DNA of 11,809 bases from JBBDRW01 sp040905265 (GTDB lineage Bacteria > Bacteroidota > Rhodothermia > Balneolales > Balneolaceae): assembly GCA_040905265.1 (NCBI GenBank), contig JBBDRW010000017.1, positions 1 to 11,809 on the forward strand, read 5' to 3'. The notes beneath the pieces were generated by a model. It made no database searches and was not told the DNA's origin. It saw only the letters and a program-made list of their open reading frames with translations. Positions 1-7,082 of this stretch are shown piece after piece; the first letter of the stretch is position 1, and every line of letters starts with the position of its first letter. Both the position numbers and the translations under genes were made by a program.

Positions 1-358
1 GAACCAGCCCGACTCCGAACGCAGTCAAGATGGCCAGCCGGATAAACCGGTCGGAGCCCGCCTCGGCAATCTCGCCAACCCCCGCCAGTATCAGGATCGA
101 TACCATCGCCACCGGGCCGACTGCAAGCTGGCGGGACGTTCCCAGGATCGCGTAGAGAAGGAGCGGTACAAGCGATGCATACAATCCGTAGATCGGCGGC
201 ATACCGGCCAGAACCGCATATGCCATCCCCTGTGGCACGAGCATAACCGCTACGGTTACTCCCGCACTCAGGTCTCCCGTAAACGCCTCCCTGTTATAGG
301 ATCGGAGGGTTTTCAGGATTGGGAAAAAAGAGAATACCCTTCGTCTGAATGAGTTCAT
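1..358 (-). CDS. SulP-family anion permease, N-terminal part
   Basis: The reading frame starts with ATG at 358 and runs off the left edge, so only the first 119 residues are visible. The translation begins MNSFRRRVFSFFPILKTL and contains the hallmark SulP block: GDLSAGVTVAVMLVPQGMAYA at about residues 28-48, then AGMPPIYGLYASLVP and GTSRQLAVGPVAM. These cover transmembrane segments 1-3 and the anion-site region of SulP/SLC26 carriers. SulP proteins move sulfate, bicarbonate or other anions across the inner membrane, usually with H+ or Na+; the substrate cannot be read from this fragment. The gene lies 75 bases downstream of the persulfide-dioxygenase/rhodanese gene on the same strand, which favours sulfate or another sulfur oxyanion. 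Whether a C-terminal STAS domain is present is unknown because that part lies outside the window. A purine-rich AGAGGA about 12 bases upstream could serve as a weak ribosome site. Confidence 0.93.
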   Translation of the reverse strand, partial: MNSFRRRVFSFFPILKTLRSYNREAFTGDLSAGVTVAVMLVPQGMAYAVLAGMPPIYGLYASLVPLLLYAILGTSRQLAVGPVAMVSILILAGVGEIAEAGSDRFIRLAILTAFGVGLV

Positions 359-380
359 ATCAACGTACCATCCTCTGCCG

Positions 381-414
381 CCGGCAGCCGTTTCAAACCC
401 CTTTCGGCGGCCGG
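381..414 (-). promoter_or_regulatory. GC-rich hairpin in the spacer upstream of the SulP gene
   Basis: Two 10-base arms (381-390 and 405-414) are complementary except for one position and are separated by 14 bases. They lie in the 75-base gap between the CstB-like gene and the SulP start. No U-tract follows on the minus strand, so it does not look like a normal intrinsic terminator. It could be a partial attenuator or an mRNA-stabilising structure that lowers or separates SulP expression. The function is inference only. Confidence 0.3.
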
Positions 415-433
415 TTGTCTGTCGGAATGCAGG

Positions 434-1837
434 CTATGCCGTTTGAGTTCGTTTGTAATTCTCAAATGGATCATCAATCAGCGTAACCTCATACCCCTCT
501 CGCTGAAGCAGCGCCGCAGCTACCGCCGAACGGCCGCCGGCCTGGCAGTAGACCGCCACACGGCCACCTTTCGGAACCTCTCCGATCCGGTCCAGCAACC
601 GGGTATGGGCGATATTCACCGCACCATCTGCGTGAGACACGTCGTACTCGGAAGCCTTTCGGACATCCAGGATCACTCCATTGCCACCCGGTTCACCGAG
701 CTCTTCAAAGGTCCGGACACGCAACGTTTCAAGCTCTCCTCCCCGTGCCTGAACCATCTGCAGATCTTTCGGCGTCACGTACCCTTCCACCTTGTCCAGG
801 CCGATGCGGTAGAGGTCCAGGACCGCTTCCCGAAGCTTCTGCTCCTCCACAACGAGGAGGATCGACTCCCCCTCCCGGATGTAGGAACCGGCAACAGTAT
901 TGAACTGGCGGTTCAGCGGTGAGAGGATGGATCCGGGCAGATGGCCCATTGCGTACTCCGTCCGCTCCCTGGTATCGAGAATGGTATGATCCGAACTCTC
1001 CAAAGCACGGTTCAGTTCCTGCAGCGTAAGCCGTTTCGGCTGGGGCAGGGCGGCAAGCGACGGGCCGAGCTTGTTGTCCCGCTTCATCCGGGCAAAATAG
1101 AGCGGCGGCTCCGGCTGGCCCTCAAGGATGAAGGAGACAAAATCCTCTTCCGAGGTGGCCGATTTCAGTGACGGGTTGTAGCGCAGCTCATAACCGACAG
1201 TCGACTCCGGGATGGCGCCCAGCGCTTTGCCGCAGGCGCTCCCGGCGCCGTGGCCAGGCCAGATTTGCAGGTACTCGGGCAGAGTTTCGAACTCCTTCAC
1301 GGATTTGTAGAGGGTTTTTGCCGACGGCTTCATCACATCTTTCTGGCCTGCCGCCGACTCCAGAAGATCCGGCCTCCCCACATCCCCGACAAACACAAAA
1401 TCTCCCGTAACAATACCCATCGGCTCCTCCGCCGCGGCGCCATCCGTGATGGTATAACTCAGATGTTCAGGGGTATGGCCCGGTGTATGCCAGGCGCGAA
1501 TCGTGATGTTGCCGATGGAGAAAGAGTCTCCGTCTTTCAAGAGCGTAAAATCGTATTCACTGCCCGCCAGCCACTCATACTTCCAGTCGCTCCCCCCTTC
1601 GTCCGAGGCATACACCCTGACTCCCCGTTCGGCAAACGCCCGCAGCCCGGAGATATAGTCTGCATGGATATGGGTATCCGCGGCGGCAACAATGGACAGC
1701 CCCTCTCGTGCGGCAGCTTCAATGTACGGATCAATATCCCTCATCGGGTCAATCACAACGGCTGTACCGTTCGCCTGGCAGCCGATCAGGTAGGCGTATT
1801 GCGCCAGTTTATCCTCAAAAAATTGCTTGAAATACAT
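434..1837 (-). CDS. CstB-like persulfide dioxygenase / rhodanese fusion (MBL fold)
   Basis: This 467-residue cytoplasmic enzyme has three modules. Residues 1 to about 240 are a metallo-beta-lactamase fold of the ETHE1/persulfide-dioxygenase type: THIHAD at 55-60, HTPGHTPEH at 117-125, TGD at 144-146, GRPDL at 154-158. By analogy with ETHE1, H56, H121 and D146 would bind the single iron. Residues about 265-365 form a rhodanese fold without a cysteine in the active loop. Residues about 372-467 form a second rhodanese with the catalytic loop YCQAGGRS and C431 as the nucleophile. This order matches CstB of Staphylococcus aureus, which oxidises persulfides to sulfite and passes sulfane sulfur on to make thiosulfate. 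The frame is open for 53 more codons upstream, but ATG at 1837 is chosen because family members start with the MYFKQF motif, a GGAG lies 8 bases upstream, and the extension is low-complexity spacer sequence. It follows the transporter genes on the same strand. Confidence 0.92.
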   Translation of the reverse strand: MYFKQFFEDKLAQYAYLIGCQANGTAVVIDPMRDIDPYIEAAAREGLSIVAAADTHIHADYISGLRAFAERGVRVYASDEGGSDWKYEWLAGSEYDFTLLKDGDSFSIGNITIRAWHTPGHTPEHLSYTITDGAAAEEPMGIVTGDFVFVGDVGRPDLLESAAGQKDVMKPSAKTLYKSVKEFETLPEYLQIWPGHGAGSACGKALGAIPESTVGYELRYNPSLKSATSEEDFVSFILEGQPEPPLYFARMKRDNKLGPSLAALPQPKRLTLQELNRALESSDHTILDTRERTEYAMGHLPGSILSPLNRQFNTVAGSYIREGESILLVVEEQKLREAVLDLYRIGLDKVEGYVTPKDLQMVQARGGELETLRVRTFEELGEPGGNGVILDVRKASEYDVSHADGAVNIAHTRLLDRIGEVPKGGRVAVYCQAGGRSAVAAALLQREGYEVTLIDDPFENYKRTQTA

Positions 1838-1845
1838 AGGTCTGT

Positions 1846-1849
1846 CTCC
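1846..1849 (-). promoter_or_regulatory. Ribosome binding site deciding the start of the CstB-like gene
   Basis: GGAG on the minus strand sits 8 bases before ATG 1837. It supports this internal methionine over the upstream in-frame ATG at 1996. Most other genes in the window lack a clear Shine-Dalgarno sequence, so this site is informative. Confidence 0.6.
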
Positions 1850-1923
1850 GAATTGGATTACACTACTTTTTATAATGTCTTCGTATCCACCAGCCGGCGG
1901 ATCGCTCACTATCACTCCGCTGA

Positions 1924-1953
1924 CGCTCCGTGGGAATCGCTTCGCTCGGAGCG
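1924..1953. repeat. Palindromic low-complexity spacer inside the sulfur operon
   Basis: The 201-base gap between the second transporter gene and the CstB-like gene (1838-2038) holds no gene I can support. At its centre, CGCTCCG (1924-1930) is complementary to CGGAGCG (1947-1953), and the right arm is itself part of an 11-base palindrome (1943-1953). Variants of CGCTC, CGCTTCG and CGCTGACG recur in the surrounding 70 bases, which gives a REP-like look. It could be a dispersed intergenic repeat that acts as an mRNA processing or stabilising structure. Only a genome-wide search would show whether it is repeated. Confidence 0.45.
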
Positions 1954-2038
1954 CTTCGCCATCGGGCTTGTTCCAAATAACCTTCGGCGGCGCCAACAGA
2001 GAGGATCTGCAACAGCTTCCTCCCCTGAGGGCCAGACA

Positions 2039-2464
2039 TCAATGCGGCAGCCGCTCCCGCAGAACTCCATAGGTATAGGTCCCGGCGACAGCGGCCAGAA
2101 TCGGAACAATCATGACCGACAGACCGCTTCCAAGAAGAGCGAACATCGGACCGGGGCAGGCACCCAAAAGCGCCCATCCGAGGCCGAAGATTGTACCCCC
2201 GATGATATATCGCTTCATCTGTGAGGGATCCTTGGGAGGAATCGTAATGGCGTTTCCATTCAAATCCCGGATACCGAACCGCTTGATCACCTGGATCGAG
2301 ATGATTCCCGTGAGAACCGCCAGGCCGATGATCCCGTACATATGGATCGAGTCAAACCGGAACATCTCCTGAATCCGAAACCAGGAGACGACCTCGGACT
2401 TGACCAGCACAAAGCCGAAGAGGGTTCCAACAACCAGATATTTAACATATTCTGTGAATTTCAT
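2039..2464 (-). CDS. YeeE/YedE-family sulfur transporter, C-terminal half protein
   Basis: This 141-residue inner-membrane protein has about four hydrophobic segments (roughly residues 8-24, 42-60, 86-103, 110-135). Its motif GWALLGACPGP (residues 96-106, with C103) is the conserved cysteine motif of the second half of YeeE/YedE (TsuA-like) transporters. In the family, thiosulfate is thought to be passed along conserved cysteines through the membrane. Full-length TsuA-type proteins carry both halves in about 330-350 residues. Here this half is a separate gene lying 20 bases after the stop of the other half. The two proteins probably form a heterodimer that rebuilds the complete transporter. 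Proteins of this size are often annotated as DUF6691 or YeeE/YedE family. The substrate is inferred from the family and the downstream CstB-like gene. Confidence 0.88.
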   Translation of the reverse strand: MKFTEYVKYLVVGTLFGFVLVKSEVVSWFRIQEMFRFDSIHMYGIIGLAVLTGIISIQVIKRFGIRDLNGNAITIPPKDPSQMKRYIIGGTIFGLGWALLGACPGPMFALLGSGLSVMIVPILAAVAGTYTYGVLRERLPH

Positions 2465-2484
2465 GGTCTTGCAGGGTTACGTTG

Positions 2485-3048
2485 TCAGGATAGAATGATT
2501 GGGTAGATCAGCCAGGTCATCACCAGCCCGCCGATAAAAAAGCCGATCACAGCGATCAGGGAAGCAAACTGAAGGTCCGACAATCCCGTTATCGCATGGC
2601 CGGACGTACACCCTCCGGCATACCGGGTCCCGAAGCCAACCAGAAAACCGCCCACGACAAGAACGATCAGGCCGCCGGCTGACCCCAGCGAACTCCACTG
2701 AAACAGCTCCGCAGGAACAAGGCCGGTAAAATCACGAATACCGAGAGACTCCAGATCGGTCACAGTGGAGGCTGCCAGATGAATCGGTTCCGGGTTGGCA
2801 AAGATATACCCTCCCAGCAATCCGCCAAGAACCACACCGGCCAGAAAGGCCAGGTTCCAGCCGCCGGCCGACTTCCAGTCGTAGGTAAAGAATGCCACGC
2901 CACCAATGTTACAGGCCGCGCAGATATGGCGAAAGTTGGAAGAAATTCCGAAGAGCTTGCCGCCGGCGATCAGCAGGGCAGGGACGGTAAGCCCGATAAT
3001 GGGCCCGGCCAGATACCAGGGCCAGGGTTGATACAAGAGATCTAGCAT
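2485..3048 (-). CDS. YeeE/YedE-family sulfur transporter, N-terminal half protein
   Basis: This 187-residue integral membrane protein is the first gene of the leftward sulfur cassette. Family marks are GGKLFGISSNFRHICAAC (residues 29-46, cysteines 43 and 46) and GFGTRYAGGCTSGHAITGL (138-156, C147); the GGCTSGH block is the best-known signature of YeeE/YedE (sulphur transport) proteins. About five hydrophobic segments are visible (roughly 12-28, 64-84, 122-142, 160-176, 176-187). With the following 141-residue protein it should form one split TsuA-like carrier for thiosulfate or a related sulfur compound. The start is ATG 3048; no convincing Shine-Dalgarno sequence precedes it, as is common in Bacteroidota-like genomes. 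A shorter overlapping frame at 2477-2698 is only a shadow. Family assignment is strong, the exact substrate is inferred. Confidence 0.92.
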   Translation of the reverse strand: MLDLLYQPWPWYLAGPIIGLTVPALLIAGGKLFGISSNFRHICAACNIGGVAFFTYDWKSAGGWNLAFLAGVVLGGLLGGYIFANPEPIHLAASTVTDLESLGIRDFTGLVPAELFQWSSLGSAGGLIVLVVGGFLVGFGTRYAGGCTSGHAITGLSDLQFASLIAVIGFFIGGLVMTWLIYPIILS

Positions 3049-3391
3049 AGTGGTCGTAGTTTGGTTTTAAGGAGCCTTTGCAAGACCGTCTTTTTGCTCA
3101 ATATCTTCGTTATCGGGATTTTAAAATCCTCACATATACTCAATATGCTGCGGTTTCAAAATCCCTCTGGCCTTGATCTTGACCAAAAATCCTGGTTTTT
3201 CAATGCCTCCTTCTGCACCAGTTTTTTCAAAGGCTCCATAATGAACAGACCGAAAGATAGAATATATAAAACTACTTGCCATAATCTGCTCCGGAACCGT
3301 GCCACGACCGTATATCAGGACTATTTTGTTTGAATAAACAGAAGTTCTTTACATCTTTTCTCCCCAGACCTGCTCAAACAGCCATTTCCCC
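3049..3391. other. Divergent intergenic region, no gene
   Basis: These 343 bases separate the leftward sulfur cassette from the rightward corA gene and are clearly AT-richer than either flank. Promoters for both units should lie here. I see no strong match to a sigma-70 or Bacteroidota-type promoter; TATCTTTC on the minus strand (3252-3259) is a 7-of-8 match to TAnnTTTG, but no partner element stands out. About half of the interval is the inverted-repeat unit at 3071-3237. A 90-codon TTG-started frame crosses that unit but resembles no protein I know. Confidence 0.6.
3071..3237. repeat. 167-base unit with perfect 10-base terminal inverted repeats
   Basis: GGAGCCTTTG (3071-3080) and its exact reverse complement CAAAGGCTCC (3228-3237) bound a 167-base AT-rich segment. 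Inside lies a perfect 14-base palindrome, GGATTTTAAAATCC (3116-3129), and GGGATTTT (3115-3122) can also pair with AAAATCCC (3157-3164). No transposase is encoded. TAA occurs at or next to both outer ends but offset by one base, so no clean target duplication is visible. The layout fits a MITE-like or REP-like dispersed element. Being the only copy here, its repetitive nature is inferred and not shown. Confidence 0.5.
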
Positions 3392-4534
3392 ATGAAGAAA
3401 ACTGCGAAAAAAGCTGCCAGTAAAGTTCAGAGCCTCTTTCAGGCAGGACAGTCGAAACGCCATCAGAGAAAACCGCCCGGACAGATGCCGGGCACGGTCG
3501 TCCATACCGGGGTCCAGCGTCTGGAAGAGGCAAAAATGACAGTCTACGATTTCGACGAAGAGCACTTCGACACGATCCCGATCAGCCGGATTGAAAAATC
3601 GGAACCCTTCCTGATGAACAAGTCAAAAACCTGGATTCAGGTCTGCGGGCTGCACGATATCGAGAAGCTGACTACGGTCTGGGACTACTTTGACCTCCAC
3701 CCGCTGATCCGGGAAGATATCGTAAACACCAGCCAGCGGCCCAAAGTGGAACACTACCCCAATGCCGTCTTTATGGTGATGCGGATGATTACCATACAAA
3801 CCGACGGGCAGGGGCAGAACACCCTGCAGACAGAACAGATCAGTATTGTGCTGGGTGAAAGTTTCGTCCTCTCTTTTCAAGAGGGGGATGATCCCGTCTT
3901 TGCCCCGGTTCTGAAACGGCTGGAGCTGCCGACCACCCGGTTGAGAAGGCTCGGGCCGGACTACCTCGCCTACGCACTGATGGATACGATTGTCGATCAC
4001 TATTTTCACGCACTGGACCTGATCGGGGAGTCGATTGAGAAGCTTGAGGAGCAGATCATCGAGGAGCCGGATCAAAAAGATCTCCAGAGAATCCACTCCC
4101 TGAGACGGGACCTCATCTTCTTCCGAAAATCGGTCTGGTCCTTCCGGGACGGAATCAACTCGATGCTGCGGGACGACCTGCCCCACATTTCCAACGAGGT
4201 GAAGGTGTTTTTGCGGGATGTCTACGACCATATGGTACAGGTCATCGACAGCATCGAATCCAACCGTGAAATGGTCTACGGGCTCTACGACATGTACATG
4301 TCCGGGCTGAGCAACCGGATGAACGAGGTGATGAAGGTATTGACGATCATCGCGACCATCTTCATCCCGCTGACCTTTATCGCCGGTATCTACGGTATGA
4401 ACTTTGACCCGGTGGCGAGCCCCTGGAATATGCCGGAACTGAGCTGGTATTTCGGATACCCCGCATCCCTCCTGTTGATGCTGGTGATGACGCTCGGGAT
4501 GGTTCTGTACTTTAAACGGAAGGGGTGGTTCTGA
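3392..4534 (+). CDS. corA: CorA family magnesium/cobalt channel
   Basis: This 380-residue protein matches the Thermotoga-type CorA along its length. The cytoplasmic domain contains WIQVCGLHD (81-89), HPLIREDIVNTSQRPKVE (103-120) and a long charged helix (about 205-315). SNRMNEVMKVLTIIATIF leads into membrane helix 1 (about 317-334), which ends in the selectivity-filter signature YGMN (334-337). Helix 2 spans about 354-373 and the tail is basic (KRKGW). CorA forms a homopentameric inner-membrane channel for Mg2+ and often Co2+, gated by intracellular Mg2+ binding between the cytoplasmic domains. Family proteins have the PPGTLVYTG-like motif near the N-terminus; here it is PPGQMPGTVVHTG (28-40), preceded by an unusually lysine-rich leader of about 27 residues. 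Start ATG 3392 has no clear Shine-Dalgarno sequence. It is divergent from the sulfur cassette and appears to be an independent unit. Confidence 0.96.
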   Translation: MKKTAKKAASKVQSLFQAGQSKRHQRKPPGQMPGTVVHTGVQRLEEAKMTVYDFDEEHFDTIPISRIEKSEPFLMNKSKTWIQVCGLHDIEKLTTVWDYFDLHPLIREDIVNTSQRPKVEHYPNAVFMVMRMITIQTDGQGQNTLQTEQISIVLGESFVLSFQEGDDPVFAPVLKRLELPTTRLRRLGPDYLAYALMDTIVDHYFHALDLIGESIEKLEEQIIEEPDQKDLQRIHSLRRDLIFFRKSVWSFRDGINSMLRDDLPHISNEVKVFLRDVYDHMVQVIDSIESNREMVYGLYDMYMSGLSNRMNEVMKVLTIIATIFIPLTFIAGIYGMNFDPVASPWNMPELSWYFGYPASLLLMLVMTLGMVLYFKRKGWF

Positions 4535-4669
4535 TGAATCGCTTCGACTTGTGCGAATACCCTGTTCCAGGATATCGTTGCCCGGAAGCGGGGCCGGAGC
4601 GTCTTCTGTTCCGTATCGAAAACTGACCAACCCCATTACCTGAAACCAAATTAGAAACTCAAGCCTGCC
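4535..4669. other. Short gene-free spacer after corA
   Basis: These 135 bases between corA and the glycosidase-like lipoprotein gene contain no open frame I would defend, no clear hairpin terminator and no recognisable promoter. Confidence 0.4.
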
Positions 4670-6904
4670 ATGCCTGTATCAAGAGTGCCGTACCACATCC
4701 CATTGCTCTTCACCGGAGTTCTCCTGTTTATCGCTACGGCCGGCTGTCAACCAGGCCAAGAGGCCGGCTCCGGAGCAGCTGGCGAGATCGACCGCCACGC
4801 CCTGGTCACGCGTCACAACCCGGTCATCACCCAACCGGACAGACTCTCCCCGCTCTCCCTCGGCAACGGTGAGTTCGCATTCACGGCAGACATCACCGGC
4901 CTGCAGACCTTCCCGGAATTTTACAGCCGGGACGGAGAGGAGGATGCCCCGCCTCCCGGCCCGGACGGATTTCTGACCCATGAGGGGCTGGACGGCGCCA
5001 CTCCGCTTGCCACAATGTCCCAGTGGGGGTGGCACACCTTTCCCAATCCGGAGGGGTACACACTGGCCGACGCCACAACCCGTTACGATTCACATGGCCG
5101 GATGGTTCCCTATGTGAGCGGGCAGAACGAAGCCGCTGGAACCTGGCTGCGGGAGAACCCGCACAAGCTCAACCTGGGCCGGATCGGCTTTGACTTGCGC
5201 GGCCGGGACGGCAGCGAACGGCAGATCCATGAGCTGGAAAACATACGCCAGGAGCTGGGCCTCTGGAGCGGCACACTGACCAGCTATTTCGAGATCGACG
5301 GAGATCCCGTCACCGTACGTACCTGGGTTCACCCGGAAAGCGACCAGCTCTCTGTGGAGGTGGAGGCTCCCGGCCTTGATCCGGGACAGCTCGCCGTCCG
5401 GATTGCCTTCCCGTACGGCCGCGGGCTGCATGCCGGCGACCCTTCGGACTGGAGCCGGCCGGAACGCCACACGACAGGAGAGATCGAAGCCGGGCCCGAA
5501 TCGATCTCCTGGCAGCGAACCCTTGATGAGGATGAGTACTACGTTCAGCTCCACTGGGAGGGTAACGGGCAGGTTTCCGAAGAAGAGAGGCATCACTACC
5601 GGCTCTCGTTTGATACCGTTGAAGAGCCCATCCGGTTTTCCATCGCATTTTCCGATAAACCGATCCGGGAGGAGTTGCCGGACGCCACCGAAACCGGAGA
5701 GGCGAGCCGGGAGGCCTGGGCTGCCTTCTGGAACAGCGGAGGGGCGATCGACCTCTCGGAGAGCCGGGACCCCCGCGCCCATGAACTCGAACGGCGCATC
5801 GTCCTCTCTCAATACCTGATGGCCATCCAGAGCAGCGGTTCCCTCCCGCCCCAGGAGACCGGCCTCACCTACAATAGCTGGTTCGGAAAATTCCACCTGG
5901 AGATGCACTGGTGGCACGGCGTCCACTTTGCCCTTTGGGACCGGCTCCCGCTGCTGGAGCGGAGCCTGCCGTGGTACAATTCGATCCTGGAGCGGGCACA
6001 ACAGACAGCCGAACTCCAGGGGTATGAGGGGGCGCGCTGGCCCAAAATGGTAAGCCCGGACGGAAGGGACTCCCCCTCTACAGTCGGGGTCTTTCTGGTC
6101 TGGCAGCAGCCCCACCCGATCTATTACGCCGAACTCGCCTACCGGGAGAACCCGGAACCGGAGACACTCGAAGAGTACCGGCAGATCGTTTTTGAAACCG
6201 CCCGCTTTATGGCCTCCTACCCGGACTGGGTGGAAGAGAAAGGGGCCTATGTACTGGGCCCTCCCCTGATTCCCGCCCAGGAGAGCCACCCGGCGGAGGT
6301 GACCTGGAACCCCGGGTTCGAACTCGCCTACTGGTCGTACGGCCTGGAGACCGCCCAGCTCTGGCGGGAGCGCCTCGGCATGGAGAGAGACCCGGAGTGG
6401 GATGACATCCTCGACAACCTCTCCCCCCTCCCGGAGCAGGACGGATTTTATGTAAACACCGAATCGGCGCCACAGACATTCACCGACCCGGATCAGCGGC
6501 GGGACCACCCGACCCTGCTCGGCTCCTGCGGATTCCTCCCCTGCCGGGACGTGGACAAGGAGCAGATGAGAAGAACCCTGCGCCGGGTGATGGAGAGCTG
6601 GAACTGGGACCACACCTGGGGCTGGGACTACCCGCTGACCGCCATGACCGCCGCCCGGGTGGGCGAACCGGAAATTGCCATCCAGGCACTGATGATGGAT
6701 GTTCAGAAAAACACCTATCTCCCCAACGGACACAACTACCAGGACTCCAGGCTCACGATCTACCTGCCGGGGAACGGCGGGCTGCTGGCCGCAACCGCGA
6801 TGATGGCTGCCGGGTGGGACGGCGGGCCGGAAACCCACGCGCCCGGCTTTCCGGATGACGGGAACTGGGTCGTGCGATGGGAGAATCTGAAAAAAATGCC
6901 CTGA
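4670..6904 (+). CDS. Lipoprotein resembling (alpha/alpha)6-barrel glycoside hydrolase (GH65/GH95-like)
   Basis: This 744-residue protein has a hydrophobic signal segment (about 10-22) and the lipobox TAGC, with C26 as lipidation site, so it should be membrane-anchored and face the periplasm or the outside. Residues about 45-335 look like an N-terminal beta-sandwich domain (TRHNPVITQPDRLSPLSLGNGEFAF is the typical opening of GH65/GH95-type proteins). Residues about 370-720 look like a six-hairpin helical barrel. Candidate active-site stretches are TGLTYNSWFGKFHLEMHWWH (397-416, E411) and GPPLIPAQESH with NPGFELAYW (530-554, E538 and E551). The usual GH65 phosphorylase motif is not visible, so a hydrolase acting on an oligosaccharide is more likely than a phosphorylase; the substrate is unknown. 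Two shared features link it to the next gene: same strand and lipoprotein export. Membership in an exact CAZy family cannot be settled by eye. Confidence 0.8.
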   Translation: MPVSRVPYHIPLLFTGVLLFIATAGCQPGQEAGSGAAGEIDRHALVTRHNPVITQPDRLSPLSLGNGEFAFTADITGLQTFPEFYSRDGEEDAPPPGPDGFLTHEGLDGATPLATMSQWGWHTFPNPEGYTLADATTRYDSHGRMVPYVSGQNEAAGTWLRENPHKLNLGRIGFDLRGRDGSERQIHELENIRQELGLWSGTLTSYFEIDGDPVTVRTWVHPESDQLSVEVEAPGLDPGQLAVRIAFPYGRGLHAGDPSDWSRPERHTTGEIEAGPESISWQRTLDEDEYYVQLHWEGNGQVSEEERHHYRLSFDTVEEPIRFSIAFSDKPIREELPDATETGEASREAWAAFWNSGGAIDLSESRDPRAHELERRIVLSQYLMAIQSSGSLPPQETGLTYNSWFGKFHLEMHWWHGVHFALWDRLPLLERSLPWYNSILERAQQTAELQGYEGARWPKMVSPDGRDSPSTVGVFLVWQQPHPIYYAELAYRENPEPETLEEYRQIVFETARFMASYPDWVEEKGAYVLGPPLIPAQESHPAEVTWNPGFELAYWSYGLETAQLWRERLGMERDPEWDDILDNLSPLPEQDGFYVNTESAPQTFTDPDQRRDHPTLLGSCGFLPCRDVDKEQMRRTLRRVMESWNWDHTWGWDYPLTAMTAARVGEPEIAIQALMMDVQKNTYLPNGHNYQDSRLTIYLPGNGGLLAATAMMAAGWDGGPETHAPGFPDDGNWVVRWENLKKMP

Positions 6905-7082
6905 CAGAGTCCAATCGGCCCTCTTTACAAAAAATGACTTTCAGAATCACCAAATTTTCAGTAGCATTGGGGACAGAAGTATAAACTGTGACGGGTGAAC
7001 ACAATCCCTCCCTTCCATAACCAGAACGATTCAATGTCCTGGCCCTTCAACGCCCTGGCTTGATCACCATTGATTCAAGATT
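6905..7082. other. Gene-free spacer between the two lipoprotein genes
   Basis: These 178 bases have no credible open frame and no strong hairpin. The spacing is long for a tight operon, so the ThuA-like gene may have its own promoter, but no promoter motif is clear. Confidence 0.35.

Noticed and set aside
1838..1996. Upstream in-frame extension of the CstB-like protein starting at ATG 1996
   Set aside because: The 53 extra residues are translated from palindromic spacer sequence, family members begin at the MYFKQF motif, and a GGAG ribosome site precedes the internal ATG.
2477..2698. 73-codon alternative minus-strand frame overlapping the N-terminal half transporter
   Set aside because: It overlaps a frame with clear membrane segments and cysteine motifs and shows no features of its own.
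3252..3285. Bacteroidota-type promoter candidate upstream of the sulfur cassette
   Set aside because: TATCTTTC resembles the -7 element, but no TTTG-like -33 element lies at the expected distance, and it would leave a long leader containing the repeat unit.
3061..3333. 90-codon TTG-started frame on the plus strand through the inverted-repeat unit
   Set aside because: It has no ribosome site, no recognised family and spans the repeat; it is better explained as chance openness of repeat sequence.
3623..4636. 337-codon minus-strand frame opposite corA
   Set aside because: The translation is rich in H, P, V and Q, typical of antisense shadows, and corA on the plus strand is unambiguous.
5090..6838. 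582-codon open frame on the minus strand opposite the glycosidase-like gene
   Set aside because: It is a GC-driven antisense shadow; the plus-strand frame has a lipoprotein signal and coherent domain motifs.
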